Assembly: GCF_014635045.1 (NCBI RefSeq)
Contig: NZ_BMCF01000002.1
Span: 62,001-126,000 of the forward strand
DNA from: Staphylococcus nepalensis
GTDB taxonomy: Bacteria; Bacillota; Bacilli; Staphylococcales; Staphylococcaceae
Reading direction: 5' to 3'
DNA length: 64,000 nt
In this document: piece by piece, positions 1 to 11,063 of the stretch
Position numbering within the stretch: position 1 is the stretch's first letter
How the letters are laid out: the number at the start of each line of letters is the position of its first letter
Notes under the pieces: generated by a model
The model's database searches: none
What the model saw: only the letters and a program-made list of their open reading frames with translations
Told to the model about the DNA's origin: nothing
Position numbers and translations under genes: made by a program

Positions 1-59
1 TAAGAATTGTTTTTTACCATAAAATATAGTACGATAACGTTGTAGCTTTAAAAAGTTAC

Positions 60-90
60 TTGACTCAATCATCAATTACAATTTCATAAA
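60..90 (+). promoter_or_regulatory. Possible rib operon promoter
   Basis: TTGACT at 60-65 and CATAAA at 85-90 are separated by 19 bases. Transcription would start just before the FMN aptamer. The spacing is long and the -10 is weak, so this is a tentative call based mainly on position. Confidence 0.3.
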
Positions 91-92
91 TG

Positions 93-221
93 TTCTTTCG
101 GGGCAGGGTGAAATTCCCAACCGGCAGTAAATAAAGCCTGCGACCTGCATTTGTTTTTACAAATGTGGCTGATCTAGTGAGAATCTAGAGCCGACAGTAT
201 AGTCTGGATGGGAGAAAGAAT
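93..221 (+). promoter_or_regulatory. FMN riboswitch (RFN element)
   Basis: The stretch holds the conserved RFN blocks: GGGGCAGGGTGAAATTCCC near 100, CCGGCAGTAA after it, GCCTGCGA near 135, and the closing TGGATGGGAGAAAG near 207. In Firmicutes this aptamer binds FMN and shuts off riboflavin biosynthesis by transcription termination. Here it sits upstream of ribD with an intrinsic terminator between the aptamer and the start codon, so the standard termination mode is expected. Confidence 0.97.
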
Positions 222-331
222 GGAGTATAACAAACAGCACTGCTTAGAGTGTTTATTTAGTGTACATTTTTCTATCATTTGGAAAAGTGTATTTAATGTT
301 AAACAAATCATGTTATATCGAAATATATCCC

Positions 332-362
332 ACACCTGAAAACCATTTCAGGTGTTTTTTAT
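332..362 (+). terminator. Riboswitch-controlled terminator
   Basis: The arms ACACCTGAAA and TTTCAGGTGT form a tight hairpin followed by a T tract ending about 20 bases before the ribD start. It is the expected expression platform of the FMN riboswitch. Confidence 0.85.
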
Positions 363-380
363 TATTTAGAGGTGATTATT

Positions 381-1424
381 ATGAGTCAATATTTAAATTA
401 TGCAATTCAATTGGCAAAAATGGTAGACGGTCAAACAGGAATAAATCCGCCTGTTGGTGCTGTTGTAGTTAATCAAGGTAGAATCGTTGGCATAGGTGCC
501 CATTTACAAAAAGGTGATAAACATGCTGAAGTTCAAGCTTTGGACATGGCAAACGAAACAGCTGCAGGTGGCACAATCTATATATCTTTAGAGCCCTGCT
601 CTCATTATGGTTCAACGCCACCATGCGTTAATAAAATTATAGATTTTGGTATTAAACAAGTAGTCTATGCTGTTAAAGATACAACTTTGACATCTAGAGG
701 TGATGAAATCTTACAACATGCTGGAGTCAAAGTGGAATTTCGTCATAAACCTGAAGCAGAAGCCTTATATAAAGACTTTTTTATAACTAAAAGACAAGGT
801 ATTCCGGAAGTTACAGTGAAAGTATCTTGTAGTTTAGATGGTAAACAAGCTACTGATAAAGGTGAAAGTAAATGGATTACAAATAAATCAGTCAAAAATG
901 ATGTGTTTATGCTTAGACATAAACATGACGCTGTGATAACAGGAACTGGCACATTAAATGCTGATAACCCTCAATATACTACCAGAATAGAAGAAGGTAA
1001 GCATCCTATCCGTATTATACTTTCAAAATCAGGTCGAATTGACTTTGATTTAGATATGTTTAACCAATCTAATGTGCCTATTTGGATTTATACAGAACAA
1101 GAAAAATTAAAATCAGATATTGAACATGTAGAAGTCATTCATTGTTCAAACTGTTCTCTTGAAAACATTTTAAAAGATTTATATCAAAAAGGGATTGGGC
1201 GTGTCTTAGTTGAAGCCGGCCCTACGATTACTTCTGAATTTCTTCAATCTAATTATACGAATGAACTTATCTTATATTATGCCCCGAAAATGATAGGTGG
1301 TTCTGGTGATTATCAATTTTTTAAAACAGAAAATGTATTTAATTTATCAGAGGCACCACAATTTGAAATTGTAAATTCTCAAGTGCTTGAGCAAAACATT
1401 AAATTAGAATTGCGAAAGAAGTGA
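381..1424 (+). CDS. ribD: Bifunctional riboflavin deaminase-reductase RibD
   Basis: RibD deaminates the pyrimidine intermediate made from GTP and then reduces its ribosyl chain, two steps in cytosolic riboflavin synthesis. The 347-residue protein has an N-terminal cytidine-deaminase-type domain with zinc ligands H48-A-E50 and the two cysteines C73 and C82 of the PCxxxxxxPPC motif. A RibD-C reductase domain follows from about residue 145. I chose ATG 381 because AGAGGTG at 368-374 is a well placed ribosome binding site; the GTG at 372 overlaps it. It is first in ribD-ribE-ribBA-ribH and under FMN riboswitch control. Confidence 0.97.
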   Translation: MSQYLNYAIQLAKMVDGQTGINPPVGAVVVNQGRIVGIGAHLQKGDKHAEVQALDMANETAAGGTIYISLEPCSHYGSTPPCVNKIIDFGIKQVVYAVKDTTLTSRGDEILQHAGVKVEFRHKPEAEALYKDFFITKRQGIPEVTVKVSCSLDGKQATDKGESKWITNKSVKNDVFMLRHKHDAVITGTGTLNADNPQYTTRIEEGKHPIRIILSKSGRIDFDLDMFNQSNVPIWIYTEQEKLKSDIEHVEVIHCSNCSLENILKDLYQKGIGRVLVEAGPTITSEFLQSNYTNELILYYAPKMIGGSGDYQFFKTENVFNLSEAPQFEIVNSQVLEQNIKLELRKK

Positions 1425-1430
1425 ATTAAT

Positions 1431-2063
1431 ATGTTTACTGGCATTGTGGAAGAAATAGGTACGATTAAAAAAATGACAACCCAGCAATCAATTGTTAATT
1501 TAACCATTGATTGTCAGACAATTTTATCTGATATGCATATTGGCGATTCAATCAGTGTGAATGGTGTTTGTTTAACAGTAGTATGTTTTGATAACCAAAC
1601 ATTTTCAGTACAGGTGATTAAAGGCACTGAGAATAAAACATATTTAAACCGGTTGAATCAATCCGACGAAGTGAATTTAGAACGAGCGATGAGTGGTCAA
1701 GGAAGATTTGGTGGTCACTTTGTGCTTGGTCACACAGATGAAGTAGCTAAAATCACTAGAATACAGAACTCAGATAATTCTAAAATTGTAACAATTAAAC
1801 CATCTAAATCCATTATAAATCAAATGGTACAACAAGGTTCTATCACTATAGATGGTGTGAGTTTGACTGTTTTCCAGTTGAAAGAGTCAGAATTTGATAT
1901 TCACCTTATACCGGAAACAAGAAAATCCACTATATTAAATCAAAAACGTGTTGGTGATCCAGTTCACATAGAAACGGATATGTTATTTAAATATGTAGAA
2001 AAAATAGTTGGAAATAATGATTCAGGTTTGAGTTCTGAAAAACTAAAATCTTTTGGGTTCTAG
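1431..2063 (+). CDS. ribE: Riboflavin synthase alpha subunit RibE
   Basis: This enzyme dismutates two molecules of 6,7-dimethyl-8-ribityllumazine to riboflavin and the pyrimidinedione. It begins with the family signature MFTGIVEEIG and contains two homologous lumazine-binding barrels (about residues 1-90 and 98-190), with GDSISVNGVCLTV and GSITIDGVSLTVF as the matching strands of the two halves. The 210-residue length is normal. It starts 6 bases after ribD and ends just ahead of the ribBA start, so it is cotranscribed and probably translationally coupled. Bacillus names this gene ribE. Confidence 0.96.
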   Translation: MFTGIVEEIGTIKKMTTQQSIVNLTIDCQTILSDMHIGDSISVNGVCLTVVCFDNQTFSVQVIKGTENKTYLNRLNQSDEVNLERAMSGQGRFGGHFVLGHTDEVAKITRIQNSDNSKIVTIKPSKSIINQMVQQGSITIDGVSLTVFQLKESEFDIHLIPETRKSTILNQKRVGDPVHIETDMLFKYVEKIVGNNDSGLSSEKLKSFGF

Positions 2064-2073
2064 GAGGGGTAAT

Positions 2074-3255
2074 ATGCAATTAGATAGTATAGAAAAAGCA
2101 TTAAAAGCGCTTAAAAATGGCGAAAGTATCATAGTGGTCGATGATGAAAATAGAGAGAATGAAGGAGATTTAGTAGCCATAACAGAATGGATGTATGAGA
2201 ACACGGTAAATTTTATGGCTAAATATGGCAGAGGACTTATTTGCGCGCCCATAAGTAAAAAAATAGCGCAAGACTTAGAGCTTAATCCAATGGTTAACCA
2301 TAACTCAGATATTTATGGTACTCAATTTACAGTCAGTATTGATCACATCGATACAACAACTGGTATTAGTGCCGATGAAAGAATGCTTACAGCTAAAGCT
2401 TTAATTGATGAGCAAACTAAAGCTAATGATTTTAACAGACCAGGGCATTTATTTCCGCTCATTGCTCAAGATAATGGTGTGTTAGCTAGACGTGGTCATA
2501 CAGAAGCATCTGTTGATTTAGCTCTTTTAACGGGAGCGAAACCGGCAGCACTCATTTGTGAAATAATGAATGAGGACGGTTCAATGGCTAAAGGAGACGA
2601 TTTAGAAGCATTTAAAAACAAGCATCAGCTTGTAATGATATCTATTGAAGACTTAGAAAATTACAGAAAAAATACTGATGCGCCGCTTGAAGCTAAAGCT
2701 AAAGTACAACTACCTACAGATTACGGTAACTTTGATATGTATGGATTTTCAACTCAAAACAATGAAGAAGAAATAGTAGCCATTGTTAGTGGTGAAATCA
2801 AAGAAACCGAAAATGTACGTATCCATTCTGCTTGTTTGACTGGAGATATCTTTCACAGTCAAAGATGTGATTGTGGAGAGCAACTTGCTGCCTCAATGGG
2901 ATATATTAGTGAAAATGGTGGTATCATTTTATATTTACCCCAAGAAGGCAGAGGCATTGGTTTAATTAATAAATTAAAAGCTTATGAATTGATAGAGCAG
3001 GGATATGATACAGTTTCTGCGAATATTGCTTTAGGTTTTGAAGAGGATTTAAGAGATTACCAAAATGCTGCAAAAATCTTAAAGTATTTAGGTGTAAAAC
3101 GCGTTAATTTATTAAGTAATAACCCTAAAAAATTCGGTAGTTTAGAAAATTATGGCATCGATATTGCCAAAAGAATTGATTTGATAGTTCCTACAAATAA
3201 ATATAACCAAGATTATATGAAAACAAAAAAAGAAAAAATGGGTCATTTAATATAG
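2074..3255 (+). CDS. ribBA: RibBA: DHBP synthase / GTP cyclohydrolase II
   Basis: This fused enzyme makes both riboflavin precursors: 3,4-dihydroxy-2-butanone-4-phosphate from ribulose-5-phosphate and the diaminopyrimidine from GTP. The N-terminal half (about 1-200) has the RibB motifs [10 protein letters not shown] and [11 protein letters not shown]. The C-terminal half has the cyclohydrolase zinc cysteines in [17 protein letters not shown] and the PQEGRGIGL loop. ATG 2074 is preferred because AGGAGGGG at 2062-2069 precedes it; an upstream TTG at 2053 would lie inside ribE. At 393 residues both domains are complete. Confidence 0.97.
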   Translation: MQLDSIEKALKALKNGESIIVVDDENRENEGDLVAITEWMYENTVNFMAKYGRGLICAPISKKIAQDLELNPMVNHNSDIYGTQFTVSIDHIDTTTGISADERMLTAKALIDEQTKANDFNRPGHLFPLIAQDNGVLARRGHTEASVDLALLTGAKPAALICEIMNEDGSMAKGDDLEAFKNKHQLVMISIEDLENYRKNTDAPLEAKAKVQLPTDYGNFDMYGFSTQNNEEEIVAIVSGEIKETENVRIHSACLTGDIFHSQRCDCGEQLAASMGYISENGGIILYLPQEGRGIGLINKLKAYELIEQGYDTVSANIALGFEEDLRDYQNAAKILKYLGVKRVNLLSNNPKKFGSLENYGIDIAKRIDLIVPTNKYNQDYMKTKKEKMGHLI

Positions 3256-3266
3256 GAGGCAAAAAA

Positions 3267-3725
3267 ATGAATTTTGAAGGTAAATTAATAGGATCAAATT
3301 TAAAAGTAGCAATTGTAGTAAGTAGATTTAATGATTTCATCACGAATCGTTTGTTAGATGGTGCAAAAGATACCTTAATAAGACACGAAGTTTCGGCTGG
3401 AAATATTGATGTGGCATATGTACCAGGTGCTTTTGAAATTCCATTAGTGGCTAAAAAGTTAGCTCAAAAAGGTGAATATGATGTAGTAATCACTTTAGGA
3501 TGTGTAATCAGAGGATCAACTTCTCACTATGATTACGTGTGTAATGAAGTAGCAAAAGGCGTGTCAAAAGCAAATGATGTAACAGATACACCAGTAATAT
3601 TTGGAATATTAACGACTGAGAATATTGAACAAGCTGTAGAACGTGCTGGTACTAAAGCTGGAAACAAAGGTTCTGAAGCGGCAGTAAGTGCAATCGAAAT
3701 GGCTAATTTATTAAGCGAAATATAA
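3267..3725 (+). CDS. ribH: 6,7-dimethyl-8-ribityllumazine synthase RibH
   Basis: RibH condenses the pyrimidinedione with dihydroxybutanone phosphate to form lumazine, the substrate of RibE; in bacilli it forms an icosahedral shell. The 152-residue protein has the family motifs [17 protein letters not shown] near the N terminus, VPGAFEIP, and [15 protein letters not shown] strong site, GGAGG at 3255-3259, precedes ATG 3267. It is the last gene of the rib operon. A hairpin at 3927-3962 lies downstream. Confidence 0.97.
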   Translation: MNFEGKLIGSNLKVAIVVSRFNDFITNRLLDGAKDTLIRHEVSAGNIDVAYVPGAFEIPLVAKKLAQKGEYDVVITLGCVIRGSTSHYDYVCNEVAKGVSKANDVTDTPVIFGILTTENIEQAVERAGTKAGNKGSEAAVSAIEMANLLSEI

Positions 3726-3926
3726 TCAGCATTAGCATACTTCTATAGTAATAGCGTTTACTAAGACTTCTTATTATGGAACGATATCCCATAAGTTAAG
3801 ATGAATTTAATTTATAATATAAAAAATGGTGAAAAACTTTTTGAATTTTAAATCCTTTTGTTGTTTTTCATAGGCAAATGTAATTATAACAATATTTAGA
3901 ACCGAGAGATTTGCTGTTAATACTAA

Positions 3927-3962
3927 ATGAGAGCCTGAGACATAAATGTTTCTGGCTCTCAT
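3927..3962. terminator. Hairpin between ribH and putA
   Basis: ATGAGAGCC and GGCTCTCAT are complementary arms, with GAGACAT and ATGTTTC partly pairing inside. The hairpin lies between two converging genes and could serve both directions. It resembles the hairpins at 18962, 52367 and 61154. Confidence 0.6.
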
Positions 3963-3981
3963 GCTTGTTAAGCGGCATAAA

Positions 3982-4983
3982 TCATTTTTTTAATACTTTA
4001 TATATTAATGCACTAGATACGCCAATAGCTGTTAACAAACTGGCTACAAAGCCTGTTTTTTTCAATATTTCAGGTTTCATTAATTCTAAAAACATTAGAT
4101 TTAAGTTTTGTGGACGTTCTGCTAATCTTCTCATAAAGTAGCTGAACCAATCATCACCATACGGAACATATATACAAAAATGATTTCCTTCACGTGCAAG
4201 TAATCCTGCTAAATCTGATCGGAAACCGTACAACATTTGAAATTCGTATTTATCTTTTTCAATATTATTATCTTTAATAAACTGTTTAATATGTGTGATT
4301 ATTTTATCATCGTGTGTAGCAATAGAAGTGACATTATTAGCGTTTAATAATCTTTTTTTAATTAAACGTATGTAATTTTCGTCAATGTCTTCTTTAGTTT
4401 GGTAAGCAATATTTTCATTTTCTTTATATGCACCTTTTACCATACGTAAACGCAGTTCTGGGTATTTATCGATAAGTGCATCTGCTTTATATAAATAAGC
4501 TTGAATAACTGTACCTACGTTTTTAAATTCACCTTTTAGTCGATCTAACACTTGAGTAATATCAAATAAGCTATCGTATTTCTCAGTGTCTATATTAATA
4601 TGCATATTACCAAATTCATTTGCTTTTAGTAATATTTCGCGTAAATTACGATAAGCAAGGTCAATATCAAACTCCGAACCGAGTTGGCTTAGTTTAATAG
4701 ACATGTGACCATCTAAGCTGTGGTTGTATATTGCATACATCACTTCTAATATTTGGTCTTTGGCCTGTATCGCTTCGCCTTCATTTAAAACAAATTCTCC
4801 AAGACAATCCACAGTAACAGTGATTCCTTTGTTATTTAAACGTTCAATTGTGTCTACTAAGTCAGTAATCGTATTTCCAGCAACGACTTTTTTAGCCCCA
4901 AACATAGGACCTATTTCCTTAGCTGTTTTATTTAAAAAGGGATTATTAGATAACCCTATAAAAAAATTTTTCACAATTGGCAT
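3982..4983 (-). CDS. putA: Proline dehydrogenase
   Basis: This is the FAD-dependent enzyme oxidising L-proline to pyrroline-5-carboxylate, the first step of proline catabolism. It is the monofunctional Gram-positive form (333 residues), not the large PutA fusion. Barrel motifs recognisable in the family include RMVKGAYKE and, near the C terminus, VPYGDDWFSYFMRRLAERPQN, the proline-binding helix with paired arginines. The start at 4983 is preceded by GGGAGG; a longer reading from 4998 would pass through that site. Staphylococcal putA commonly lies beside ribH, as here. It is transcribed towards the rib operon. Confidence 0.93.
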   Translation of the reverse strand: MPIVKNFFIGLSNNPFLNKTAKEIGPMFGAKKVVAGNTITDLVDTIERLNNKGITVTVDCLGEFVLNEGEAIQAKDQILEVMYAIYNHSLDGHMSIKLSQLGSEFDIDLAYRNLREILLKANEFGNMHINIDTEKYDSLFDITQVLDRLKGEFKNVGTVIQAYLYKADALIDKYPELRLRMVKGAYKENENIAYQTKEDIDENYIRLIKKRLLNANNVTSIATHDDKIITHIKQFIKDNNIEKDKYEFQMLYGFRSDLAGLLAREGNHFCIYVPYGDDWFSYFMRRLAERPQNLNLMFLELMKPEILKKTGFVASLLTAIGVSSALIYKVLKK

Positions 4984-5251
4984 ATTAATTCCTCCCATCC
5001 TGCTAATAGCTATGCTTTCAATAATAGTGTAGCATGAATCTAATAGTAATGAAATCGTTTACAATAAAATTTATTATGCTTAATATCACAGACTACACTA
5101 TCGGATGACTGATTGATATAGTTATAATATTTATTTTTAAAAAAACAATGAACTTAAGACAACATAATTTATGCGTTTAAAATGGCAAACGTGCATCATA
5201 TTTTGATACAATATATTTAATGAAATTATTGGAGAAGGGGAAGTATGGAAT

Positions 5252-6076
5252 ATGTGGAAATGGGAAACTGAAAATGAAGCTAAGGGTGTCATTGTAATTG
5301 CCCATAACATGCTCGAACATACAGGAAGATATGCGTATGTAATAACAATGCTACGTAGAAATGGCTATCACGTTATCATGGGTGATTTACCTGGGCAAGG
5401 TCAAACTACGCGTTCTAATAAAGGACAAATAGAAAATTTCGAAGTATATCACGAACATGTACTAGAATGGATTAGAATAGCAAATGAATATAAACTTCCA
5501 ACTTATTTTTTAGGTGTAGGACTTGGCGGACTTATTATTTTAAACTTACTAGAAAAAGTGGAAGTACCTATTGAAGGATTGATGCTTATTTCACCATTGC
5601 TGGAATTCAAAAAAAATAATAAAACTAGAAAAGATAAGATATTATCTAATGTAGGTAAATTAACTAAAGACACAAGATTCAAAGTAGGCATAACCGTTGA
5701 AGATTTAACACGTAACGATGAGGTAATCGAAGAAGCAAAAGAAGATCAACTCATGTTACAAAAAGTGACATATCATTGGTATAAACAAATCATCGAAATC
5801 ATGAAAGAAACAGTAACACACTTAAAAGATATTAAGCCACTTCCTGTATTATTAATGTATGGGCTCGAAGACAAAGTGTCTGATATTCCAACTATGCATT
5901 TAGTGAAAGATAATATTGAAACTGAAGAATTATATTTTAAAGCTTGGAAGGGTTTATATCATGAAATACATAATGAACCTGAAAGAGACGAAGTAATGCG
6001 ATATATTTTAGCATTTCTTAATAACAGTACAAGTAATATTGGCTTTATCGTCCATGATGAACACGAGCTTTCATAG
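5252..6076 (+). CDS. Alpha/beta hydrolase-fold protein lacking Ser nucleophile
   Basis: The 274-residue sequence has the fold of monoacylglycerol lipase/lysophospholipase-type (Hydrolase_4) proteins: HNMLEHTGRYAYV matches the usual HGxxEHxxRY oxyanion region, and GDLPGQGQT follows. The nucleophile elbow, normally GxSxG, reads G88-V-G-L-G92, so glycine occupies the serine position (G90). Candidate acid and base residues remain at D207 (YGLEDK) and H237 (GLYHEIHNEPE). It may have lost hydrolysis and act as a binding or regulatory protein, or use another nucleophile. The start is ATG 5252 behind GGAGAAGGGG at 5231. It is divergent from putA. Confidence 0.85.
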   Translation: MWKWETENEAKGVIVIAHNMLEHTGRYAYVITMLRRNGYHVIMGDLPGQGQTTRSNKGQIENFEVYHEHVLEWIRIANEYKLPTYFLGVGLGGLIILNLLEKVEVPIEGLMLISPLLEFKKNNKTRKDKILSNVGKLTKDTRFKVGITVEDLTRNDEVIEEAKEDQLMLQKVTYHWYKQIIEIMKETVTHLKDIKPLPVLLMYGLEDKVSDIPTMHLVKDNIETEELYFKAWKGLYHEIHNEPERDEVMRYILAFLNNSTSNIGFIVHDEHELS

Positions 6077-6216
6077 AGTGGGAAATTAAAGTGTAAGCAA
6101 TACAAAGCATGGACGCCATCGTTTTGAAAGACGCTTCTTATAAGAAAACAATAGATGTCAGTAAAAACTTGCAGTATTAATTATAATTAGATATACGATG
6201 TAGCATCTTTAACTAG

Positions 6217-6262
6217 GAGCGAGTCTACGAAACCAAATTTTGGTTTTGTCTCGCTCTTTCTC
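6217..6262 (+). terminator. Terminator after hydrolase gene
   Basis: GAGCGAG at 6217 pairs with CTCGCTC ending at 6256, and AAACCAAA pairs with TTTGGTTT inside, followed by a short T-rich run. It closes the hydrolase gene transcript and resembles the hairpins at 35336 and 61263. Confidence 0.8.
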
Positions 6263-6294
6263 ATTTATAAAACGAGGAAGAAGAAACGGAAATT

Positions 6295-6312
6295 TTGTGA
6301 AATAAATCACAA
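6295..6312. promoter_or_regulatory. Rex operator 1 (ldh)
   Basis: TTGTGAAATAAATCACAA is an 18-bp palindrome matching the Rex consensus TTGTGAAWWWWTTCACAA with one central shift. It lies just upstream of the -35 element. Rex represses fermentative genes until the NADH/NAD ratio rises. Confidence 0.88.
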
Positions 6313-6319
6313 TAAACGA

Positions 6320-6348
6320 TTGCTCTTTAGCGAAGGAAGTGTTATATT
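6320..6348 (+). promoter_or_regulatory. ldh promoter
   Basis: TTGCTC at 6320-6325 and TATATT at 6343-6348 are spaced by 17 bases and framed by two Rex boxes. This is the expected position for a Rex-repressed sigma-A promoter. Confidence 0.75.
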
Positions 6349-6352
6349 TATA

Positions 6353-6370
6353 TTGTGAAATAAATCACAA
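6353..6370. promoter_or_regulatory. Rex operator 2 (ldh)
   Basis: This is an identical copy of the 18-bp Rex box, placed directly after the -10 so that it covers the transcription start. The two copies are 58 bp apart, centre to centre, which is more than five helical turns. Confidence 0.88.
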
Positions 6371-6409
6371 TAAGCGATGATTTACTTTAAATATAAGGAG
6401 AGTCATAAT

Positions 6410-7366
6410 ATGAAATACAGTAAAGGAAATAAAGTGGTATTAATAGGTGATGGTGCAGTTGGTTCTAGTTATGCGTTTGCATTAGTTTCCCAAGGAATAG
6501 CAGATGAATTAGTCATCATTGATTTAGATGAAACAAAAGTACACGGTGATGTTGCAGATTTAAATCACAGTGCACCTTATGGGGGCTCACCTATAAAGAT
6601 AAAAGCAGGATCTTACAAAGATTGTAGCAACGCAGATTTAATTGTTATTACCGCGGGTGCTGCTCAAAAACCAGGAGAAACACGATTAGATTTAGTGGAA
6701 AAAAATACAAGAATATTTAAAGAAATTGTTTCGACTATTATGCAAACAGGATTTAATGGTATTTTTCTAATAGCTACAAATCCAGTAGATGTATTATCAT
6801 ATGTAACGCAAAAAGTATCAGGCTTGCCAAAAGCGCAAGTTATTGGTTCAGGTACAATATTGGATACTGCGCGTTTTAAATATGAACTCGCAAGAGAATT
6901 TAATGTATCTCCTTGGAGCGTTGATGCACAAATTATCGGGGAACATGGTGATTCAGAATTAGCTGTGTGGTCACAGGCTAATATTGCAGGCCAATCATTA
7001 TATGACATTTTAAAAGATAACCCAGACAAACAACATAGAATAGATGAAATATTTATAAATACACGTGATGCAGCATATGACATTATTAAAGCGAAAGGCG
7101 CTACTTATTATGGTATCGCTATGGGGTTAATTCGTATTACACAAGCCATTTTAAAAAATCAAAATGTGGTTCTCCCCGTTTCCAGTTATCTAAATGGTGA
7201 ATATGGTCAAACTGATGTATACATTGGTGTACCAACATTAATCAATAGAAATGGTGCGGTAAAAGTTTATGAAACACAATTAAATAGTAGCGAAAGTAAA
7301 TTGTTTGAAAATTCTGCCATAATTTTGAAAGAAATGCAAAATAAAATCAACCAACTAATTGCATAA
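6410..7366 (+). CDS. ldh: L-lactate dehydrogenase
   Basis: This NAD-dependent cytosolic enzyme reduces pyruvate to L-lactate and regenerates NAD during fermentation or respiratory block. The Rossmann motif GDGAVGSS is near residue 13, the substrate loop carries [13 protein letters not shown], and the catalytic histidine lies in IIGEHGDSE. The 318-residue length is standard. ATG 6410 follows AAGGAG at 6395-6400; an in-frame ATG at 6377 has no such site. Two Rex boxes and a good promoter precede it. Its position between the hydrolase gene and rot is not one I know from S. aureus, so this may be a relocated or additional ldh. Confidence 0.96.
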   Translation: MKYSKGNKVVLIGDGAVGSSYAFALVSQGIADELVIIDLDETKVHGDVADLNHSAPYGGSPIKIKAGSYKDCSNADLIVITAGAAQKPGETRLDLVEKNTRIFKEIVSTIMQTGFNGIFLIATNPVDVLSYVTQKVSGLPKAQVIGSGTILDTARFKYELAREFNVSPWSVDAQIIGEHGDSELAVWSQANIAGQSLYDILKDNPDKQHRIDEIFINTRDAAYDIIKAKGATYYGIAMGLIRITQAILKNQNVVLPVSSYLNGEYGQTDVYIGVPTLINRNGAVKVYETQLNSSESKLFENSAIILKEMQNKINQLIA

Positions 7367-7515
7367 TTCATAATTTAATTTTAAACTGTATATAAGATTA
7401 ATTTTATTGAAAATATCAAAATTTTTTCTGACAGTAATAAATTTTGTAACGAATGATTTTTTTGATGAATTAATTTTACATGTTTAACTTAATATTATGA
7501 TTGGGGGATATTTCT

Positions 7516-7917
7516 ATGGGGAAGACAATTACTGACATGGTAGATAGTGTCCTTAGATTGGAACATGTACTAAATGATATTGATGATATCTTTGAAAAAG
7601 TACAGAAACAATATAAAATGTCGAAAGAAGAAATATTAATTCTTTTAACATTATGGCAAGAAGGATCAATGACTTTAAAGGAAATGGATGATTTTGTACA
7701 AATTAAATCTTATAAACGTACAAGAACGTATAACGATTTAGTGGAAAAAGAATGGATCATTAAAGAAAGACCAGTTAATGATGAACGTACAGTAATTATT
7801 CATTTCAATGAAGATTTAGAAGCTCAAAGGGAAGCGCTTTTAGATTACTTTAAAGAAGAAATTGATGAAAAATCGTCATCTATTCAATCAAGTCTTAAAT
7901 CTATCTTAAATTTATAG
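7516..7917 (+). CDS. rot: Rot-like SarA/MarR-family regulator
   Basis: This is a 133-residue winged-helix DNA-binding protein. The core, SKEEILILLTLWQ followed by GSMTLKEMDDF, YKRTRTYNDLVEKEWI and KERPVNDERTVIIHF, is very close to what I remember of S. aureus Rot, the repressor of toxins that also activates surface protein genes. The N and C termini are more divergent. ATG 7516 with GGGGGA upstream is chosen over the TTG at 7501. It is monocistronic, with an AT-rich upstream region and a strong terminator after it. In a species without the S. aureus toxin set its regulon must differ. Confidence 0.88.
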   Translation: MGKTITDMVDSVLRLEHVLNDIDDIFEKVQKQYKMSKEEILILLTLWQEGSMTLKEMDDFVQIKSYKRTRTYNDLVEKEWIIKERPVNDERTVIIHFNEDLEAQREALLDYFKEEIDEKSSSIQSSLKSILNL

Positions 7918-7988
7918 GGAATAATTAAAGTCTGGAAAACTGTTATTAACCTCAAAAAGTATGGGTATCAACGACTCATACTTAACAT

Positions 7989-8030
7989 AAAAGTACACCT
8001 CTATTTCAAAAAGAGGTGTACTTTTATTAT
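7989..8030. terminator. Terminator after rot
   Basis: AAAAGTACACCTCT and AGAGGTGTACTTTT form a perfect 14-bp stem with a 9-base loop, at 7989-8025. T-rich sequence on both sides allows bidirectional use. Confidence 0.9.
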
Positions 8031-8273
8031 GTGTATTATTTTAAATTTCCTAGATAGTTATATGAGGAAAATAGATGGTGTTCTTGTTTTTCTCGTAGAA
8101 GTAAGTGAAGATGAAATACGTTTGATATCAAATTAAAATAGCGATGAAGTCATTTAGAGATAAACATGCTTCGTTACATAGATGCTCTGGTAAGCTATTC
8201 TAAAATTGTTTTGCGATGGTATCACTTAGACAAATACGTTTCCTGTTCTATATGTTTTTATTTAAATAGTACG

Positions 8274-9784
<1,511 letters not shown>

Positions 9785-9893
9785 ATAACATTTTCCTTTC
9801 TAAATTCGTTCTAGTTAAAGATTTTAACATATTTTAATGATATAGTGTTTAGAGTAAAAATAGAAATTTAAAATAAGAAAGGAGCTTACGGTT

Positions 9894-11063
9894 ATGAACA
9901 TGCCAAAATCAGTGTGGTGGTTGGTAATTGGAATGGCATTAAATATCACGGGCTCAAGTTTTTTATGGCCATTAAATACAATTTATATGAATGAGGTATT
10001 AGATAAAAGTTTAACAATGGCTGGTTTAGTCTTAATGATTAATTCATTTGGAATGGTGATTGGCAACCTACTCGGAGGTAACCTTTTTGATAAATTAGGC
10101 GGCTACCCCACAATTATGATAGGTACTGTTATTTGTTTAAGTAGTACAACGTTATTAAATTTTTTCCATGGATGGCCATGGTATGCTGTTTGGTTAGTTT
10201 GTCTTGGGTTTGGCGGCGGAATGATTATTCCTGCTATTTATGCATTAGCAGGTGCGATATGGCCAAAAGGCGGAAGGCAAACTTTTAATGCCATTTATTT
10301 AGCACAAAATTTAGGCGTAGCCATTGGTGCAGCTTCCGGTGGCTTTGTTGCTGAATTAAGTTTTAATTATATTTTTATAGCTAATTTATTAATGTATATT
10401 GCATTTGCTATAGTCGCTGTAAGTCAGTTTAATATCAAATTAGACGTTAAAGTAAAATCAAATGATGCAATGAGTTTATTATCTAAAGCGTATAGACCTC
10501 AGTTTATTGCATTATCTTTAATATGTGTCATGTTTAGTATTTGTTGGATTGCTTACATCCAATGGGAAAGTACAATAGCTTCCTTTACCCAAGTGCTTAA
10601 TATCTCAATGAGTCAATACAGTCTCTTGTGGACAGTCAATGGTATCATGATATTAGTTGCACAACCGTTAATTATTCCCATTATCAGATTATTGAAAGGT
10701 AATTTAAAACATCAAATGTATGTGGGTATAGGTATTTTTATTATCTCTTTCTTTGTGACTAGTTTTGCTGAACAATTTTCTGTATTTATGGTAGGTATGA
10801 TTATATTAACGTTGGGCGAAATGTTTGTATGGCCAGCAGTACCTACGATTGCTAACCAATTAGCGCCTAAAGGTAAAGAGGGTTCATTCCAAGGCTACGT
10901 GAATTCTGCAGCGACTGTAGGTAAGGCATTTGGGCCACTGATTGGTGGTGTAGTTGTTGACATGTTTAATATGCAAGTTATGTTTTTAAGTATGATTTCG
11001 CTATTGGCCATTGCTTTAATATTTTTAACTTTCTATGATCGACAACTACCCAAAGATATTTAA
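9894..11063 (+). CDS. MFS transporter, multidrug-efflux-like
   Basis: This is a 389-residue inner-membrane protein with about twelve hydrophobic segments. The loop after segment 2 reads GNLLGGNLFDKLGGYP, the MFS signature (GxLxDRxGxKP type). It aligns best with the drug/H+ antiporter branch. No substrate can be told from the sequence. The start is ATG 9894 with AAAGGAGC at 9878-9885; ATG 9900 is possible but poorly spaced. It is divergent from ytqA and is followed by the leuS leader without a clear terminator. Confidence 0.85.
   Translation: MNMPKSVWWLVIGMALNITGSSFLWPLNTIYMNEVLDKSLTMAGLVLMINSFGMVIGNLLGGNLFDKLGGYPTIMIGTVICLSSTTLLNFFHGWPWYAVWLVCLGFGGGMIIPAIYALAGAIWPKGGRQTFNAIYLAQNLGVAIGAASGGFVAELSFNYIFIANLLMYIAFAIVAVSQFNIKLDVKVKSNDAMSLLSKAYRPQFIALSLICVMFSICWIAYIQWESTIASFTQVLNISMSQYSLLWTVNGIMILVAQPLIIPIIRLLKGNLKHQMYVGIGIFIISFFVTSFAEQFSVFMVGMIILTLGEMFVWPAVPTIANQLAPKGKEGSFQGYVNSAATVGKAFGPLIGGVVVDMFNMQVMFLSMISLLAIALIFLTFYDRQLPKDI

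Noticed and set aside
7430-7444. CodY-like box before rot
   Set aside because: Only about 10 of 15 positions fit, too poor to separate from the AT-rich background.
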